Shown here: piece by piece, positions 23,350 to 32,749 of the stretch
Layout: each line of letters starts with the position of its first letter
How positions within the stretch are numbered: position 1 is the first letter of the stretch
Source of the DNA: CAZKBP01 sp964551015
Lineage (GTDB): Bacteria; Bacteroidota; Bacteroidia; Cytophagales; Microscillaceae
NCBI GenBank assembly: GCA_964551015.1
Contig: CAZKBP010000001.1
Location: forward strand, 248,001-312,000
Reading direction: 5' to 3'
Length of the DNA: 64,000 nt
The notes under the pieces: model-generated
The model's input: only the letters and a program-made list of their open reading frames with translations
The model's database searches: none
Told to the model about the DNA's origin: nothing
Translations under genes and position numbers: made by a program

Positions 23350-25593
23350 ATGGCGCACTCCTTTGGTATTCATCATTTAAAAATCAAAACCAAGCTTTCT
23401 GTATTGATTATCAGTCTTCTGCTGGTACTTTTTACCATTCTTGTCTTGGTGATGTACTATGACCAAAGTCGGCGTTTGATTGCTAGTAACGACGCTCGGA
23501 TGAATTCGCATCTAAGCGATCTCGTGGATATGTTTGATCTACATATTAAAGATAAGCAAGAAGTGGTGGATATCTCTCTGGAAATTGTAGCCCAATTCTT
23601 TTCCCAAAAATCTGAGATCGAGTTGCAGGATTCAGTCAAGATAGATTACTTGGTTTTGAGAGAGAAAAGCAAAACACCCGAGAAAGTAACGGTTTCTACC
23701 TGGAAACTGGGCGAGGACACGCTCCAATTTAATCAACAAGTAGTGGATAGCTTGCGCGAAATCACCCAGAGCTACATTAGTATCTTACAAAAAACACCTG
23801 GCGGCTATCTGCGTATTGCCAGCAATCTGCCTCGCCCAAATGGAGAAAAAGCCGTAGGAACCTTTTTAAATCCTCAATCTGCTGTGATCCCGTATTTAGA
23901 GCAACAAAGAAATTTCCACGGTCGTGCTTTCATCGCAGGAGCTTGGTACATTACTGCTTATCAACCTCTAACAATAGATGGAGCCTTGGTGGGAGCGGTC
24001 AGTGTGGCCGTGCCCGAGAAAGAATTAAAACTGCTTCGGGCAAAATTCTACCAGAAAAAATATCTGGAATCGGGCTTCCCCTACGTGATGGACGGACAAG
24101 GAACTATTATGATTCATCCTAATCAAAAATTAGAAGGGTATAATATACCGAGTGTAGATCCTACGTTCTTCAATTTTGCCGTTAAAAATAAGAAAGGAAA
24201 ATACCGCTATCTTTCCACGGGAGAAATTTATCGTTGGCAGTATTTTCAATACTACGAGCCTTACGATTTATTTATTAGCATCACCTTACCAGAATCAGAA
24301 TTCCTGTTGGAACCCTTGGCGCGTATTCGTAACCTGTTGATCGTCACGTTCTTGGTAGCAATTGTGGTGGGAGTATTGATCAACAACTATCTGGTGGCTA
24401 AGATTACCCAGCCCATTAATCGGATTGTAGAGGCCATCAAAAAGATGTCTGAGGGACAACCCATTGATAAATTAGAAAAAAAATCAGATGATGAAGTGGG
24501 AGAAATCACGGATTCGCTCAACCAATTGATTGAGGGATTTGATGATTACACGGCTTTTGCCCAAGAAATTGGACATCATAATTTTGATACGCATTTCAAC
24601 CCACTCAGCCAAGAGGATGTTTTGGGGAATTCTCTACTGCAAATGCGTGATAATCTCAAAAGAGCAGACGAGCAGGATCGGAGGCGTAGCTGGATTAGTG
24701 AAGGCTTGGCTAAATTTTCTGAGATACTTCGCAAAAATCATGATGATCTCTACAAATTGGCCGGAGACGTGTTAGCAAACTTAATTCAGTATGTACAGGC
24801 CAATCAGGGGGGCATTTTTATTCTGGACAACCAGAAGCCCGAAGATCCACAGCTAGAAATGATTGCTTGTTATGCCTATGATCGTCATAAATTTTTGAAA
24901 AAGAAATTCAGCGTGGAAGAAGGCTTGGTAGGTCAGGTGTACCTAGAGGGAGAAAAAATCTATCTAAGCGATATTCCCGAAAATTATATTCGGATCACCT
25001 CGGGTTTGGGCGAAGCTAATCCGGGACACTTACTCATCGTACCCCTCAGGGCGAATGACCAAATTCTAGGAGTCATGGAGCTGGCTTCTTTCTACGCATT
25101 TGAAGATTATAAAATCGAGTTTGTAGAACAACTTTCTGAAAGTATCGCCTCTACGCTCGCCTCCGTAAAAACTAATCAAGTTACGCGCCACTACCTCAAA
25201 GAAATGCAAGATGCAAACGAACGCTTGCAGCAGCAAGATGAGGAAATGCGGCAAAATATGGAAGAGCTACAAGCCACTCAGGAAGATGCCCGCCGTAAGG
25301 AAGTGGAAATTAAAAAACTGTTGGCCGAAAGTAAAAATAAAGAAGAAAAACTCGAGGAGAATATCAGAGCCATGGAAAACTATCAGGTAGAACTCGAGCA
25401 ACAAAAAGAGCAGGTAGAGAAGATAAGAGATCAGGAAAAACTTCGTGCCGACGAAACCATACGTCAACAGCGGATTACGATGGAAGAATTGCTCATGAAA
25501 AGCCGCGAACGTGAAAAAGAACTCAAAAGCTATATTCAAGAATTGGAAGCAAAAATGAAAGAAAACGGCCAAGAAGTGAATTCAGGTAGCTGA
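23350..25593 (+). CDS. Membrane sensor with Cache, HAMP and GAF domains and a C-terminal coiled coil, no output domain
   Basis: The 747-residue protein has a membrane segment at about 18-38, a periplasmic Cache-type ligand-binding region (about 40-325, with AGAWYITAYQPLTIDGALVG and YVMDGQGTIMIHPN), a second membrane segment at about 331-352, a HAMP domain (ITQPINRIVEAIKKMSEG onward), a GAF domain (about 465-615, with NQGGIFILDNQ and LIVPLRANDQILGVMELAS) and a long Glu/Lys/Gln-rich coiled coil (about 620-747). There is no histidine kinase, cyclase, EAL or methyl-accepting signalling tip. Such kinase-less sensors occur in gliding Bacteroidota and presumably signal through protein contacts; that is inference. 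Confidence 0.85.
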   Translation: MAHSFGIHHLKIKTKLSVLIISLLLVLFTILVLVMYYDQSRRLIASNDARMNSHLSDLVDMFDLHIKDKQEVVDISLEIVAQFFSQKSEIELQDSVKIDYLVLREKSKTPEKVTVSTWKLGEDTLQFNQQVVDSLREITQSYISILQKTPGGYLRIASNLPRPNGEKAVGTFLNPQSAVIPYLEQQRNFHGRAFIAGAWYITAYQPLTIDGALVGAVSVAVPEKELKLLRAKFYQKKYLESGFPYVMDGQGTIMIHPNQKLEGYNIPSVDPTFFNFAVKNKKGKYRYLSTGEIYRWQYFQYYEPYDLFISITLPESEFLLEPLARIRNLLIVTFLVAIVVGVLINNYLVAKITQPINRIVEAIKKMSEGQPIDKLEKKSDDEVGEITDSLNQLIEGFDDYTAFAQEIGHHNFDTHFNPLSQEDVLGNSLLQMRDNLKRADEQDRRRSWISEGLAKFSEILRKNHDDLYKLAGDVLANLIQYVQANQGGIFILDNQKPEDPQLEMIACYAYDRHKFLKKKFSVEEGLVGQVYLEGEKIYLSDIPENYIRITSGLGEANPGHLLIVPLRANDQILGVMELASFYAFEDYKIEFVEQLSESIASTLASVKTNQVTRHYLKEMQDANERLQQQDEEMRQNMEELQATQEDARRKEVEIKKLLAESKNKEEKLEENIRAMENYQVELEQQKEQVEKIRDQEKLRADETIRQQRITMEELLMKSREREKELKSYIQELEAKMKENGQEVNSGS

Positions 25594-25616
25594 GCATTTT
25601 TTTAGAAAATAAAAAA

Positions 25617-25639
25617 CCCGGAAAGCAAAGCTTTTCGGG
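25617..25639. terminator. Bidirectional terminator between sensor and YbjN-like genes
   Basis: Ten-bp stem CCCGGAAAGC / GCTTTTCGGG (25617-25626 and 25630-25639, one G-U pair) with a 3-nt loop. An A-run precedes it and a T-rich stretch follows, so it can stop transcription from both convergent genes. Confidence 0.8.
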
Positions 25640-25674
25640 GTATTCATTTTTTGTCAAGAGGTATTTGCTTTAAA

Positions 25675-26109
25675 TTAAGCAGGGAATTGCTCCTTCAACT
25701 CATCGTCCAACTTATCGGCCCACCACTCTAAATCTGCGATACAAGTAGAGAGTTCATGATAATCCATACCACGAATGTCACGCTCATAAGTAGCATAGAC
25801 CCAATCGCTATTGGGCATCACGGTCAGTTTCACCCCTAGTTTAGAGTCGTTTAGCTCGAGTAGATGACGGTAAAACTCTAGCTCTTTGGATTTAGGGATT
25901 TCCATGAGAGGAGAGAAAACACGTAGATAATCACGGCTACTACCGCTAGCAAAGTTTACGGTCTCGATATATACCTGAATGCGGGCAGAACCAATCACCC
26001 AATGCCAAGACTTCTTCTCTTCGTTGTAAGTTTGGGCACGGGTAAGTCCTACTGATTCAATGTACTGATGAACCATTTCGGTTACTTCATCTCTTTTTGT
26101 TGAAGACAT
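25675..26109 (-). CDS. YbjN-domain protein (type III secretion chaperone-like fold), paralogue 1
   Basis: The 144-residue soluble protein has the alpha-beta pattern of the YbjN family, with ARIQVYIETVNF, LGVKLTVMPNSDWVYATYERDI and the C-terminal segment STCIADLEWWADKLDDEL. It has a clear paralogue at 57283-57738 that shares most of the C-terminal third. In enterobacteria YbjN is a stress-linked regulator of unclear mechanism; the fold resembles secretion chaperones. It stands alone, convergent with the sensor gene. Function here is unknown. Confidence 0.75.
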   Translation of the reverse strand: MSSTKRDEVTEMVHQYIESVGLTRAQTYNEEKKSWHWVIGSARIQVYIETVNFASGSSRDYLRVFSPLMEIPKSKELEFYRHLLELNDSKLGVKLTVMPNSDWVYATYERDIRGMDYHELSTCIADLEWWADKLDDELKEQFPA

Positions 26110-26230
26110 GTTGATATCGATTAATAGGTTTGATAAAATTAGATAGAGATATGTACTCAGAAAATTAGCAAGAGTTACATAAACCTGCTACTAATTAAAA
26201 TATTATTTGACAGAAATGGAAGGGAATTTA

Positions 26231-26269
26231 GAAAAAAGGAGCTAGGAGCGCTGCTGACTCCTAGCTCCT
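26231..26269 (-). terminator. Intrinsic terminator of the PorU2 gene; GAGCTAG-family hairpin
   Basis: Perfect 12-bp arms AGGAGCTAGGAG / CTCCTAGCTCCT (26237-26248 and 26258-26269) with a 9-nt loop, 8 bp after the PorU2 stop codon. Read on the minus strand the stem is followed by a run of T residues (complement of the A-run at 26232-26237). Confidence 0.85.
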
Positions 26270-26276
26270 AAAGAGA

Positions 26277-29200
26277 CTATCTCAGGATGTACAACTTACC
26301 GTAGCCATTCTTAAACGCTTTGTCGGCAGAGGTTGCACGGTGGTCAAAGCTTTCATTTTCTCCCCTGAGAAGCACACGGTACAAATAAACGCCATTAGCC
26401 AATCGGTCGCCAAACTCGTCTCTTCCGTCCCAGGCATACTCAGTCAGGTTATTACCAATACGAATGGGGCCCAGCTCGTCTTGGGTAATTTCGCGGACTA
26501 CCTTGCCCGACACGGTCATAATTTGAATCTTGATCGCTTGGGGGATTTCACGCCCAGTCAGTGTGAACACAAAGCGCGTACTGGTGGAAAAAGGGTTTGG
26601 ATAGGGATAAAAATTGGTGATGGTGGATTCATTGACCACCTCAAAATTGATTAAATAAGGTTCAGTACCTGCTTTATTGCCAAAGGCGTCTTCTCCCTGT
26701 GCCTTGAGGGTATAAATGCCATCTTCAAGGGTCTCAGGGCGAAAATCTACTCTCAGCGTTTGATCCGTGTTGGTAAGCACTACATTGGCTTGGTTGAGAT
26801 CAACCTCCTCAAAATCGCAGCCATCACAGACTTTCTTGAGGGCTAGATTAATTTTTTCTTGACTTTCTCCTCCTTCCGCCTGACTCACTATTTGGCTATT
26901 ATCCCGCATCACCACAGAGATAAGCGGTTCAGGGGCGACGATTTCACCATCCATGATTTGTCTGCCATCAAAGGCCACTTCCAATAGCGGATTTTCGTCA
27001 TCAGGATTAATCCGAAAATCTACTGAGAAAATATTGTTTTCGTAATAAACTTCTGGTTCAATCTGTGGATTCACATAGACCTGCAGGCGGTTGTCCCCTC
27101 CTAAGCCTTCTGTTTCTATTTCGTAGGCGAATCGTACGGTTTCTTTGGGAGCAGGTGCTTTGATCTGAGCCGTTTGCTCGATACGATTCAGGGTAGATAA
27201 ATTCGTGATGGTATATCTGACCGTGAGTGAGTCTGCATCAAAACTGAGATTACTCAAATTACGAAAGGCAAAGTCGAGGTTGATATTTTCTCCCTCATCG
27301 CGGTCGGCAAGTTCGTATTTTTCCCTGCCCACGGCATCTACATCTATGTATCCATCGGGTACGCCATCGTAGATAACGAGCCATTTTTGTAGCTGAGGAG
27401 GGGTGCTTTTTTCTCCATCTTCCAGATATAATCTCAGGCGGAGATAAGGATATTGCTCTGCATCAATGCTACTCAGGTCGGTCTGGCGAGTACGAATATT
27501 GGTCAACAAAGGCGAAGGAGATTCTATGCCCTGCAAAGAGATTCCGTATACTTCCAGATAATAGTCATCTTCTGGTTGGGTAGCCACTTCCTGAATCAGT
27601 TCTTTCCAAGCTTTGGCAGGGCCAATTCGGGTAGAACTGACCGCACCTTGTTCGTGCAATGAACTAAGGGGGGCATTCAGAAATACTTGATCTCGTGTAG
27701 GATCCCCCACATTGGTGGCAGTAGCCTCGAGAGCCGTTCCCAAATCGGCTCCTCTTCTTCCCAGCAAAAGATAAGGATGACCATTCTGGAGTGAATTATA
27801 GATACTGGGGTTGGCTCCCAATTGCGCCAGGTGGCTCTTCATTTCGTTAGTCCATTCGCTGAAATTGATGCGACCAATTGTGAAGAGTAGGACGTAATCG
27901 CCCTCTTTGACCTGACTCAAATAATTTCTAAGCGGATTACTCCTGAGTTCATTATTATTATAGAAATAAACCAGTCCGTCTCTTCCACAAATACTACCTG
28001 CACCGATGTCTTGGGGCGGAAAAATGGTGCCATCCGCTCCGAAATGCATCAATACCAGTGAATTGCTACCACAGCCTCCTTCGGCCACAGACTCATTCAA
28101 TACATAGCGATCTCCATCAATCTGCAGATAGACATAGTTGGGATCAGTGTTGTTAATATCTCCGCCCAGCGTTTTGAGAGAGAGGCTTTTCTCACTTTTA
28201 ATCTGAAATTCCCAGCGTTGGTTATCAGGATTAAGGCGTAAGTTTTGGAGAATATTCTTGGTAAACTGTGGGTATTCGCTTTGAGACCATCCCTCAGGGC
28301 TATTTCTGATGTAGGTAAAAGAACTTTCCCCCCATAGGGAATTGGGGTCATTGATGGCATCCGCGTAGTTGACTCGCCAGTAATATACAAGGCTGTCTTG
28401 ATTATTATCACCCAATAGATTTACATCCCAAGAACCGACGGCTCCTGAGTTTACCGTAGTTCTTTGTTTGATGTTACTGTTAAATTGGGCAGAAGTATCG
28501 ATTTCAAAGACCACAGGACGAATCTCTTGCGTGCCTAGGTTACTAGCCAGCGCGGTCAAGGTCACCGGTTGCTCGTTGGCAATGGCATACTCCAAGGGAG
28601 TAAGCGGTATGACATCCACACTGGGTACAAAAAATTCTAAGAAAGCGGTATTGTTATTCTCATTTTGTTCATCAATCTCGTCCTCAGGGTCTAGGCTTAC
28701 CTCGAAAAGATTGTTACCAAAATAATTGGTTGTATCATTCTGATAAAGCGTAAAGACCAGCGTATCCTGATAAGCTACTGGATTGTAAGGTTGGGGGCTG
28801 ACAAAGGTAAAAACCTCTCCGTTGCTCAGGGTTCTTTTGATGCGAATATAGAAAGGCTGATTATCTACAATTCCTACATTGGAAACAATCATTTTCATTT
28901 GGATAGAGTCAGAGACAGAGGAAACTGGCTCGCTACCAATGGGTTCTAGAAGCAAACGATTGTTGGAGATTTCATAATCGGGTTTGTTTGCTTTAAAGAA
29001 TTGAACAGCCGGATCGCCGTGCAAAAACATTTGGTGAGCCGTGGTTTCGTCAAAAACATTTCCACTCACAGAGCGACGTTTGATGGCTTCTTGCATCATT
29101 TTACCCACAGATCGACCAATCGTAGCTTCATTTTGAAGGAGATTATAGAAGCTATCCGAATAGCCTCGCAGTGGAATCTCAAAACCTAAAAAGGTATGAG

Positions 29201-31394
29201 CAATGAAACCAATCGCTCCTCGTTCTGGCGTGAGTACCCAATCTTGGGAAAGAGCCACCGAAGCCGTGTCATAGAAGATAGAGCCTAACTGACAGCCATT
29301 GGTGAGAATCATCGGATAAAGACCTCGGTTGCGGTAGCCCTCTGTATCGTCTGATGCTTTGCCAATTTCAATATCGGTAATTTCTGGGCCCGAGTGCCCG
29401 AAGAAGGTAATTAGCCCCACGCCTTCATTGACTTGCTCGGAAATATTAATGGTTTCCACGGGGCTCGTCGTGCTTTTGCTTCGGGTAGAAACCTGAGCAC
29501 CCATGGCTCCATTCTCAACCTTGGATTGGTATGCTTGCAAATATTGCTTGAAAGCGTCTTGTTCTCTTTCATTATTTCCGCCACTGAGGTGGATAATATT
29601 TTTTTGCCAGAGAGTAGGGGGAGCACTCTCGTGTTCTATGATTTTGTTGAGATAGGCATGCACCTGTTGGGGATTATAGGCTCCAATACGACCAATGGGG
29701 ATAGAAGGATGCTCCGTGCCTGAATTGGCTAGTCCGGTTACGTGGGCAATATCTGAGGGAGGGAAACCTGCCGTGGGTACCAAATCCTGAGCCGCGTGCT
29801 GAGGGTTTTTACGAATATCTAAGAAATTAGGATCACTTGGCCGGAAATAGGTTTCTGGCAGAGACACAGATTTACCGATAATGAAGATATACTCAGGATT
29901 GCCATTTTGAAACATATACTCGGCGAAGCGACGAATCGCCAGGGGAGTTCTTTCTCCATAAGAAAACTGATTATAGAGATCACTGATATTTAGCAACAAG
30001 GGCCGAAAGCTACCCCCCGCCTCCGAAGCCCGATAATCGGCATAGGCTTTTACGATATCGTCATGACCACCCGCAGGTTTTCGCAATGCTTTATTGGTAA
30101 TCATGAGATAATCATAGGCGGTTGGGTCAATGCTCCTCAACTCTACCCGCTCGAGGCGAATAGGAGTAATAAACTGCTGATTATTTACCAAAATACGGCT
30201 GCGGAAAGAGGAAGCTGGTAAAATGGCTCTCAACTTACCGTTTTGCTGGCTATGGACAATGCGACTTACATTATTCGGTGTGCTGATATTGTAAACCGCG
30301 GGCGTACTGGGCGGATTGTCTATCTCTAAAACATGAAAGCCACTATTTTTGGATTCCAAGCCAAAGACTTTCTCATCAGTGCCATTCATATCCAAGCGTT
30401 GCGGATAGACCAAACGGACGTGGACGATGCGAAAAGCACCTTTCACTGCCCTCAGGCGCACGCGGAAGGCACCCGTGCCGCTGATATCTGAGAGATTTAA
30501 TTTTCTGGATAAGGAGGATTTAAAATGAGAACAAGCAGAAAGAGTTTCCAAGAAACGCAAATTAGTGGTTCCTACGCTCACTTCTACTTGATAATTGGTG
30601 GACGAGCCACAAGGACTCTCGTAATCTCCCACGATGACGACTTCTAATTCTGGCTGAACCGAGCCACTGTAAATATTGCTCAGATTGAGAGAAACGGTTC
30701 GTGCCCCTCCTTCTAGAATGAGACCACTGGTCCAACCTTCTCCTGTATCGAAGTAAGAGGAATAGACCTGAGATTTTTGATTGACTGGGTAGTTCTGCCC
30801 AATAGAAAAAGATTCTGAGAAAAAACGGAGGGCTTCGGCGAGGTGCGATGGTTCTGGGGTTTGATTTACATTGAGATTCACATTTTCCATGCGCTTGCCG
30901 AGGCTGCCATCTAGTGTCCAGGTGAGGAAATAAGCGGTGGTATCTGAATAAAGATTATAGTAATCGTTGACTCGACGAGTGGAAATGCCATACAAATACG
31001 TGTCCAGAAAGCCATCATTTCTTCTGCCATAGAACTCGATATAATCCCCGGGATCGAGTGTTCCGTCTGCTTCTCCCTGAATATAGATAGCTTGCTCTGT
31101 ACCACGATGAAAAATTTGTATTTGCTGAGGATTAACCCCTGTGATACCAGCATTGCTAAGGTCTTGATAGCTTAAACGATACATGCCATCCTGTATCGTC
31201 GGGATTTTATAATAATTTTGATTAGGGTTGATCCACTCGTTTCCGATTTGTGCCTGAAGGGCTGGAATCTGTACTAAGAGCAATAGCCAATACCAGAACC
31301 GGACAAATAGGCTGAAGAAGAGAAGAAGCCGATTCTTTTTTCGGGATTTGATCATATTTTTTTTCATTTTACTAGCAAGATCATTTTTTTCCAA
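26277..31394 (-). CDS. porU2: Type IX secretion sortase-like C25 peptidase (PorU2-type)
   Basis: This 1705-residue protein is a gingipain-family (C25) cysteine peptidase expected at the outer-membrane surface, where PorU-type enzymes remove C-terminal sorting domains and attach cargo to lipid. It has a basic N-terminus and hydrophobic signal segment ending LQAQ (about residue 49). The catalytic His667 is in TFFGHSGPE and Cys701 in LTNGCQLGS, spaced as in gingipains. Extracellular beta-domains follow, and residues about 1625-1705 are a T9SS sorting domain (YPYPNPFSTSTRF, TVSGKVVREI, NGVYLYRVLLRGE). It is longer than P. gingivalis PorU (about 1160 residues), which favours PorU2. The start overlaps the PorV-like gene by 14 bp; Met10 at 31367 is an alternative. 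Coupled expression with the upstream gene is likely. Confidence 0.85.
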   Translation of the reverse strand: MEKNDLASKMKKNMIKSRKKNRLLLFFSLFVRFWYWLLLLVQIPALQAQIGNEWINPNQNYYKIPTIQDGMYRLSYQDLSNAGITGVNPQQIQIFHRGTEQAIYIQGEADGTLDPGDYIEFYGRRNDGFLDTYLYGISTRRVNDYYNLYSDTTAYFLTWTLDGSLGKRMENVNLNVNQTPEPSHLAEALRFFSESFSIGQNYPVNQKSQVYSSYFDTGEGWTSGLILEGGARTVSLNLSNIYSGSVQPELEVVIVGDYESPCGSSTNYQVEVSVGTTNLRFLETLSACSHFKSSLSRKLNLSDISGTGAFRVRLRAVKGAFRIVHVRLVYPQRLDMNGTDEKVFGLESKNSGFHVLEIDNPPSTPAVYNISTPNNVSRIVHSQQNGKLRAILPASSFRSRILVNNQQFITPIRLERVELRSIDPTAYDYLMITNKALRKPAGGHDDIVKAYADYRASEAGGSFRPLLLNISDLYNQFSYGERTPLAIRRFAEYMFQNGNPEYIFIIGKSVSLPETYFRPSDPNFLDIRKNPQHAAQDLVPTAGFPPSDIAHVTGLANSGTEHPSIPIGRIGAYNPQQVHAYLNKIIEHESAPPTLWQKNIIHLSGGNNEREQDAFKQYLQAYQSKVENGAMGAQVSTRSKSTTSPVETINISEQVNEGVGLITFFGHSGPEITDIEIGKASDDTEGYRNRGLYPMILTNGCQLGSIFYDTASVALSQDWVLTPERGAIGFIAHTFLGFEIPLRGYSDSFYNLLQNEATIGRSVGKMMQEAIKRRSVSGNVFDETTAHQMFLHGDPAVQFFKANKPDYEISNNRLLLEPIGSEPVSSVSDSIQMKMIVSNVGIVDNQPFYIRIKRTLSNGEVFTFVSPQPYNPVAYQDTLVFTLYQNDTTNYFGNNLFEVSLDPEDEIDEQNENNNTAFLEFFVPSVDVIPLTPLEYAIANEQPVTLTALASNLGTQEIRPVVFEIDTSAQFNSNIKQRTTVNSGAVGSWDVNLLGDNNQDSLVYYWRVNYADAINDPNSLWGESSFTYIRNSPEGWSQSEYPQFTKNILQNLRLNPDNQRWEFQIKSEKSLSLKTLGGDINNTDPNYVYLQIDGDRYVLNESVAEGGCGSNSLVLMHFGADGTIFPPQDIGAGSICGRDGLVYFYNNNELRSNPLRNYLSQVKEGDYVLLFTIGRINFSEWTNEMKSHLAQLGANPSIYNSLQNGHPYLLLGRRGADLGTALEATATNVGDPTRDQVFLNAPLSSLHEQGAVSSTRIGPAKAWKELIQEVATQPEDDYYLEVYGISLQGIESPSPLLTNIRTRQTDLSSIDAEQYPYLRLRLYLEDGEKSTPPQLQKWLVIYDGVPDGYIDVDAVGREKYELADRDEGENINLDFAFRNLSNLSFDADSLTVRYTITNLSTLNRIEQTAQIKAPAPKETVRFAYEIETEGLGGDNRLQVYVNPQIEPEVYYENNIFSVDFRINPDDENPLLEVAFDGRQIMDGEIVAPEPLISVVMRDNSQIVSQAEGGESQEKINLALKKVCDGCDFEEVDLNQANVVLTNTDQTLRVDFRPETLEDGIYTLKAQGEDAFGNKAGTEPYLINFEVVNESTITNFYPYPNPFSTSTRFVFTLTGREIPQAIKIQIMTVSGKVVREITQDELGPIRIGNNLTEYAWDGRDEFGDRLANGVYLYRVLLRGENESFDHRATSADKAFKNGYGKLYILR

Positions 31395-32457
31395 AACCTA
31401 CTTTCAAAGAGAATACATTTGAATAGAGTGCTTCTGCTTGATCTCCAACGTCGGTCAAGGCATAATCAATAGTAAACTTTTTGATTTTAAGACCTAAACC
31501 AAAGTTGGGCTGATAAGAGATATAAGTGGAGTTTTCACCCAGTCTTTTTATCTCCTGAAAATTACTAACGGCAAAGCGAAGAAAAACCATCCGTTTATAA
31601 TCAAGCTCTATTCCGAAGCTGGGGTCTACAGACATAAGATCTGACTTGACCAATACGTTGCGAGGCCCATCGAAGGTGGTGCCAAAATCTACCGTAGCCA
31701 GTAGGCCATAATCTTCTCGAACGCGAAATTCCTTGGCAATACCAATTAATAATTTAGGAAGTGTAATTTCAATAGAATTTTGAGGGATTTCATTTCCAGT
31801 TTGTACAAATGTATCAAAAACTAAGGCGGTATTGTGAGTCCAAGCATTAAAAGTACCCGTTACGTCCCGTGCCATGATGCCAAAGCGCCAAGAGTTGACC
31901 TTGAGCTGTGCCCCCGCGTCTAGGCCAAAACCCCAGGCATTCGCGAAGTCTCCTACGTTGCGATAAATTACTTTAAAGTTGGCTCCCCATTTTAAGCCCT
32001 TGATCAGATTACTCCGGCGAGCATAGGAGAAGATAAAAGCATAATCAGCCGCATTAAAAAAGCGGATATTATCATAATTCAAGCGACCATCCGCATCATA
32101 GAGGAAGCGCGTATCGGGGATGTCATCCACGCCAAAGCGGATGACCGACACGCCCAGATGGCTCATCGAGTCAATGGGCGTGGCAAAACCCAAGTAATCG
32201 TACTGGGCAATGCCCGCGAAATATTCAGAGTGCATTAAAGCTATTTCGTAGGGGTCTTGGATATCCAGAAGGCCGGCTGGGTTCCAATAGCCTGCCGTTA
32301 CGTCATTGGCAATCGCTACCTGACTATTAGCCAGCCCCAAAGCGCGAGCACCGACCCCAATGTTGAGAAACTCATTACTATATTTGGGCGTACTTTGAGA
32401 AAATACGGAGGAGCTACTTAAGAGGAGGAAACCAATCAATATGCTGATTCTTTTCAT
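31381..32457 (-). CDS. PorV/PorQ-family outer-membrane beta-barrel protein (T9SS)
   Basis: The 358-residue protein has a signal peptide (LIGFLLLSSSSVFSQ) and the family's N-terminal segment FLNIGVGARALGLANSQVAIANDVTAGYWNP split over residues 30-60, followed by amphipathic beta-strands to a C-terminal strand ending KVGFGKK. PorV shuttles T9SS cargo from the translocon to the PorU attachment complex. In P. gingivalis porU and porV are neighbours, and here the gene lies immediately upstream of the PorU2-like gene with a 14-bp overlap, supporting a functional pair. Whether it is PorV itself or a PorV-like paralogue dedicated to PorU2 cannot be settled from this window. Confidence 0.85.
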   Translation of the reverse strand: MKRISILIGFLLLSSSSVFSQSTPKYSNEFLNIGVGARALGLANSQVAIANDVTAGYWNPAGLLDIQDPYEIALMHSEYFAGIAQYDYLGFATPIDSMSHLGVSVIRFGVDDIPDTRFLYDADGRLNYDNIRFFNAADYAFIFSYARRSNLIKGLKWGANFKVIYRNVGDFANAWGFGLDAGAQLKVNSWRFGIMARDVTGTFNAWTHNTALVFDTFVQTGNEIPQNSIEITLPKLLIGIAKEFRVREDYGLLATVDFGTTFDGPRNVLVKSDLMSVDPSFGIELDYKRMVFLRFAVSNFQEIKRLGENSTYISYQPNFGLGLKIKKFTIDYALTDVGDQAEALYSNVFSLKVGFGKK

Positions 32458-32613
32458 AAAAGGTTCAGAACTTTTGTGTTTTCAAGGAATCTAATGAAAT
32501 TACGGGAGATGGAAATGAGAGTTTAGTAGTTTTCCACCCAAATGAATGTGCTTGTCTGTCTTGAAGTCATCTTTACATACGCTTAAATCGTAAATAGTAA
32601 CTGAATTTGAGGT

Positions 32614-32621
32614 CAAATTTA
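32614..32621 (-). promoter_or_regulatory. -7 element (TAAATTTG on minus strand) upstream of the PorV-PorU2 operon
   Basis: The plus strand reads CAAATTTA, the complement of TAAATTTG, about 160 bp upstream of the PorV-like start. No good -33 element is visible. The 292-bp gap to the divergent patatin gene holds nothing else I can identify. Confidence 0.35.
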
Positions 32622-32749
32622 CTTGGGAAAATTTCCTTACTTTTCATGAAAGTTGAACATTATCAAGGCGATTCTCAGTTGATTAAATACTGAAACATAC
32701 CTAACTGGTATCCATCCTGAACGAAAGTAGACCATAATCTAATTATTGC

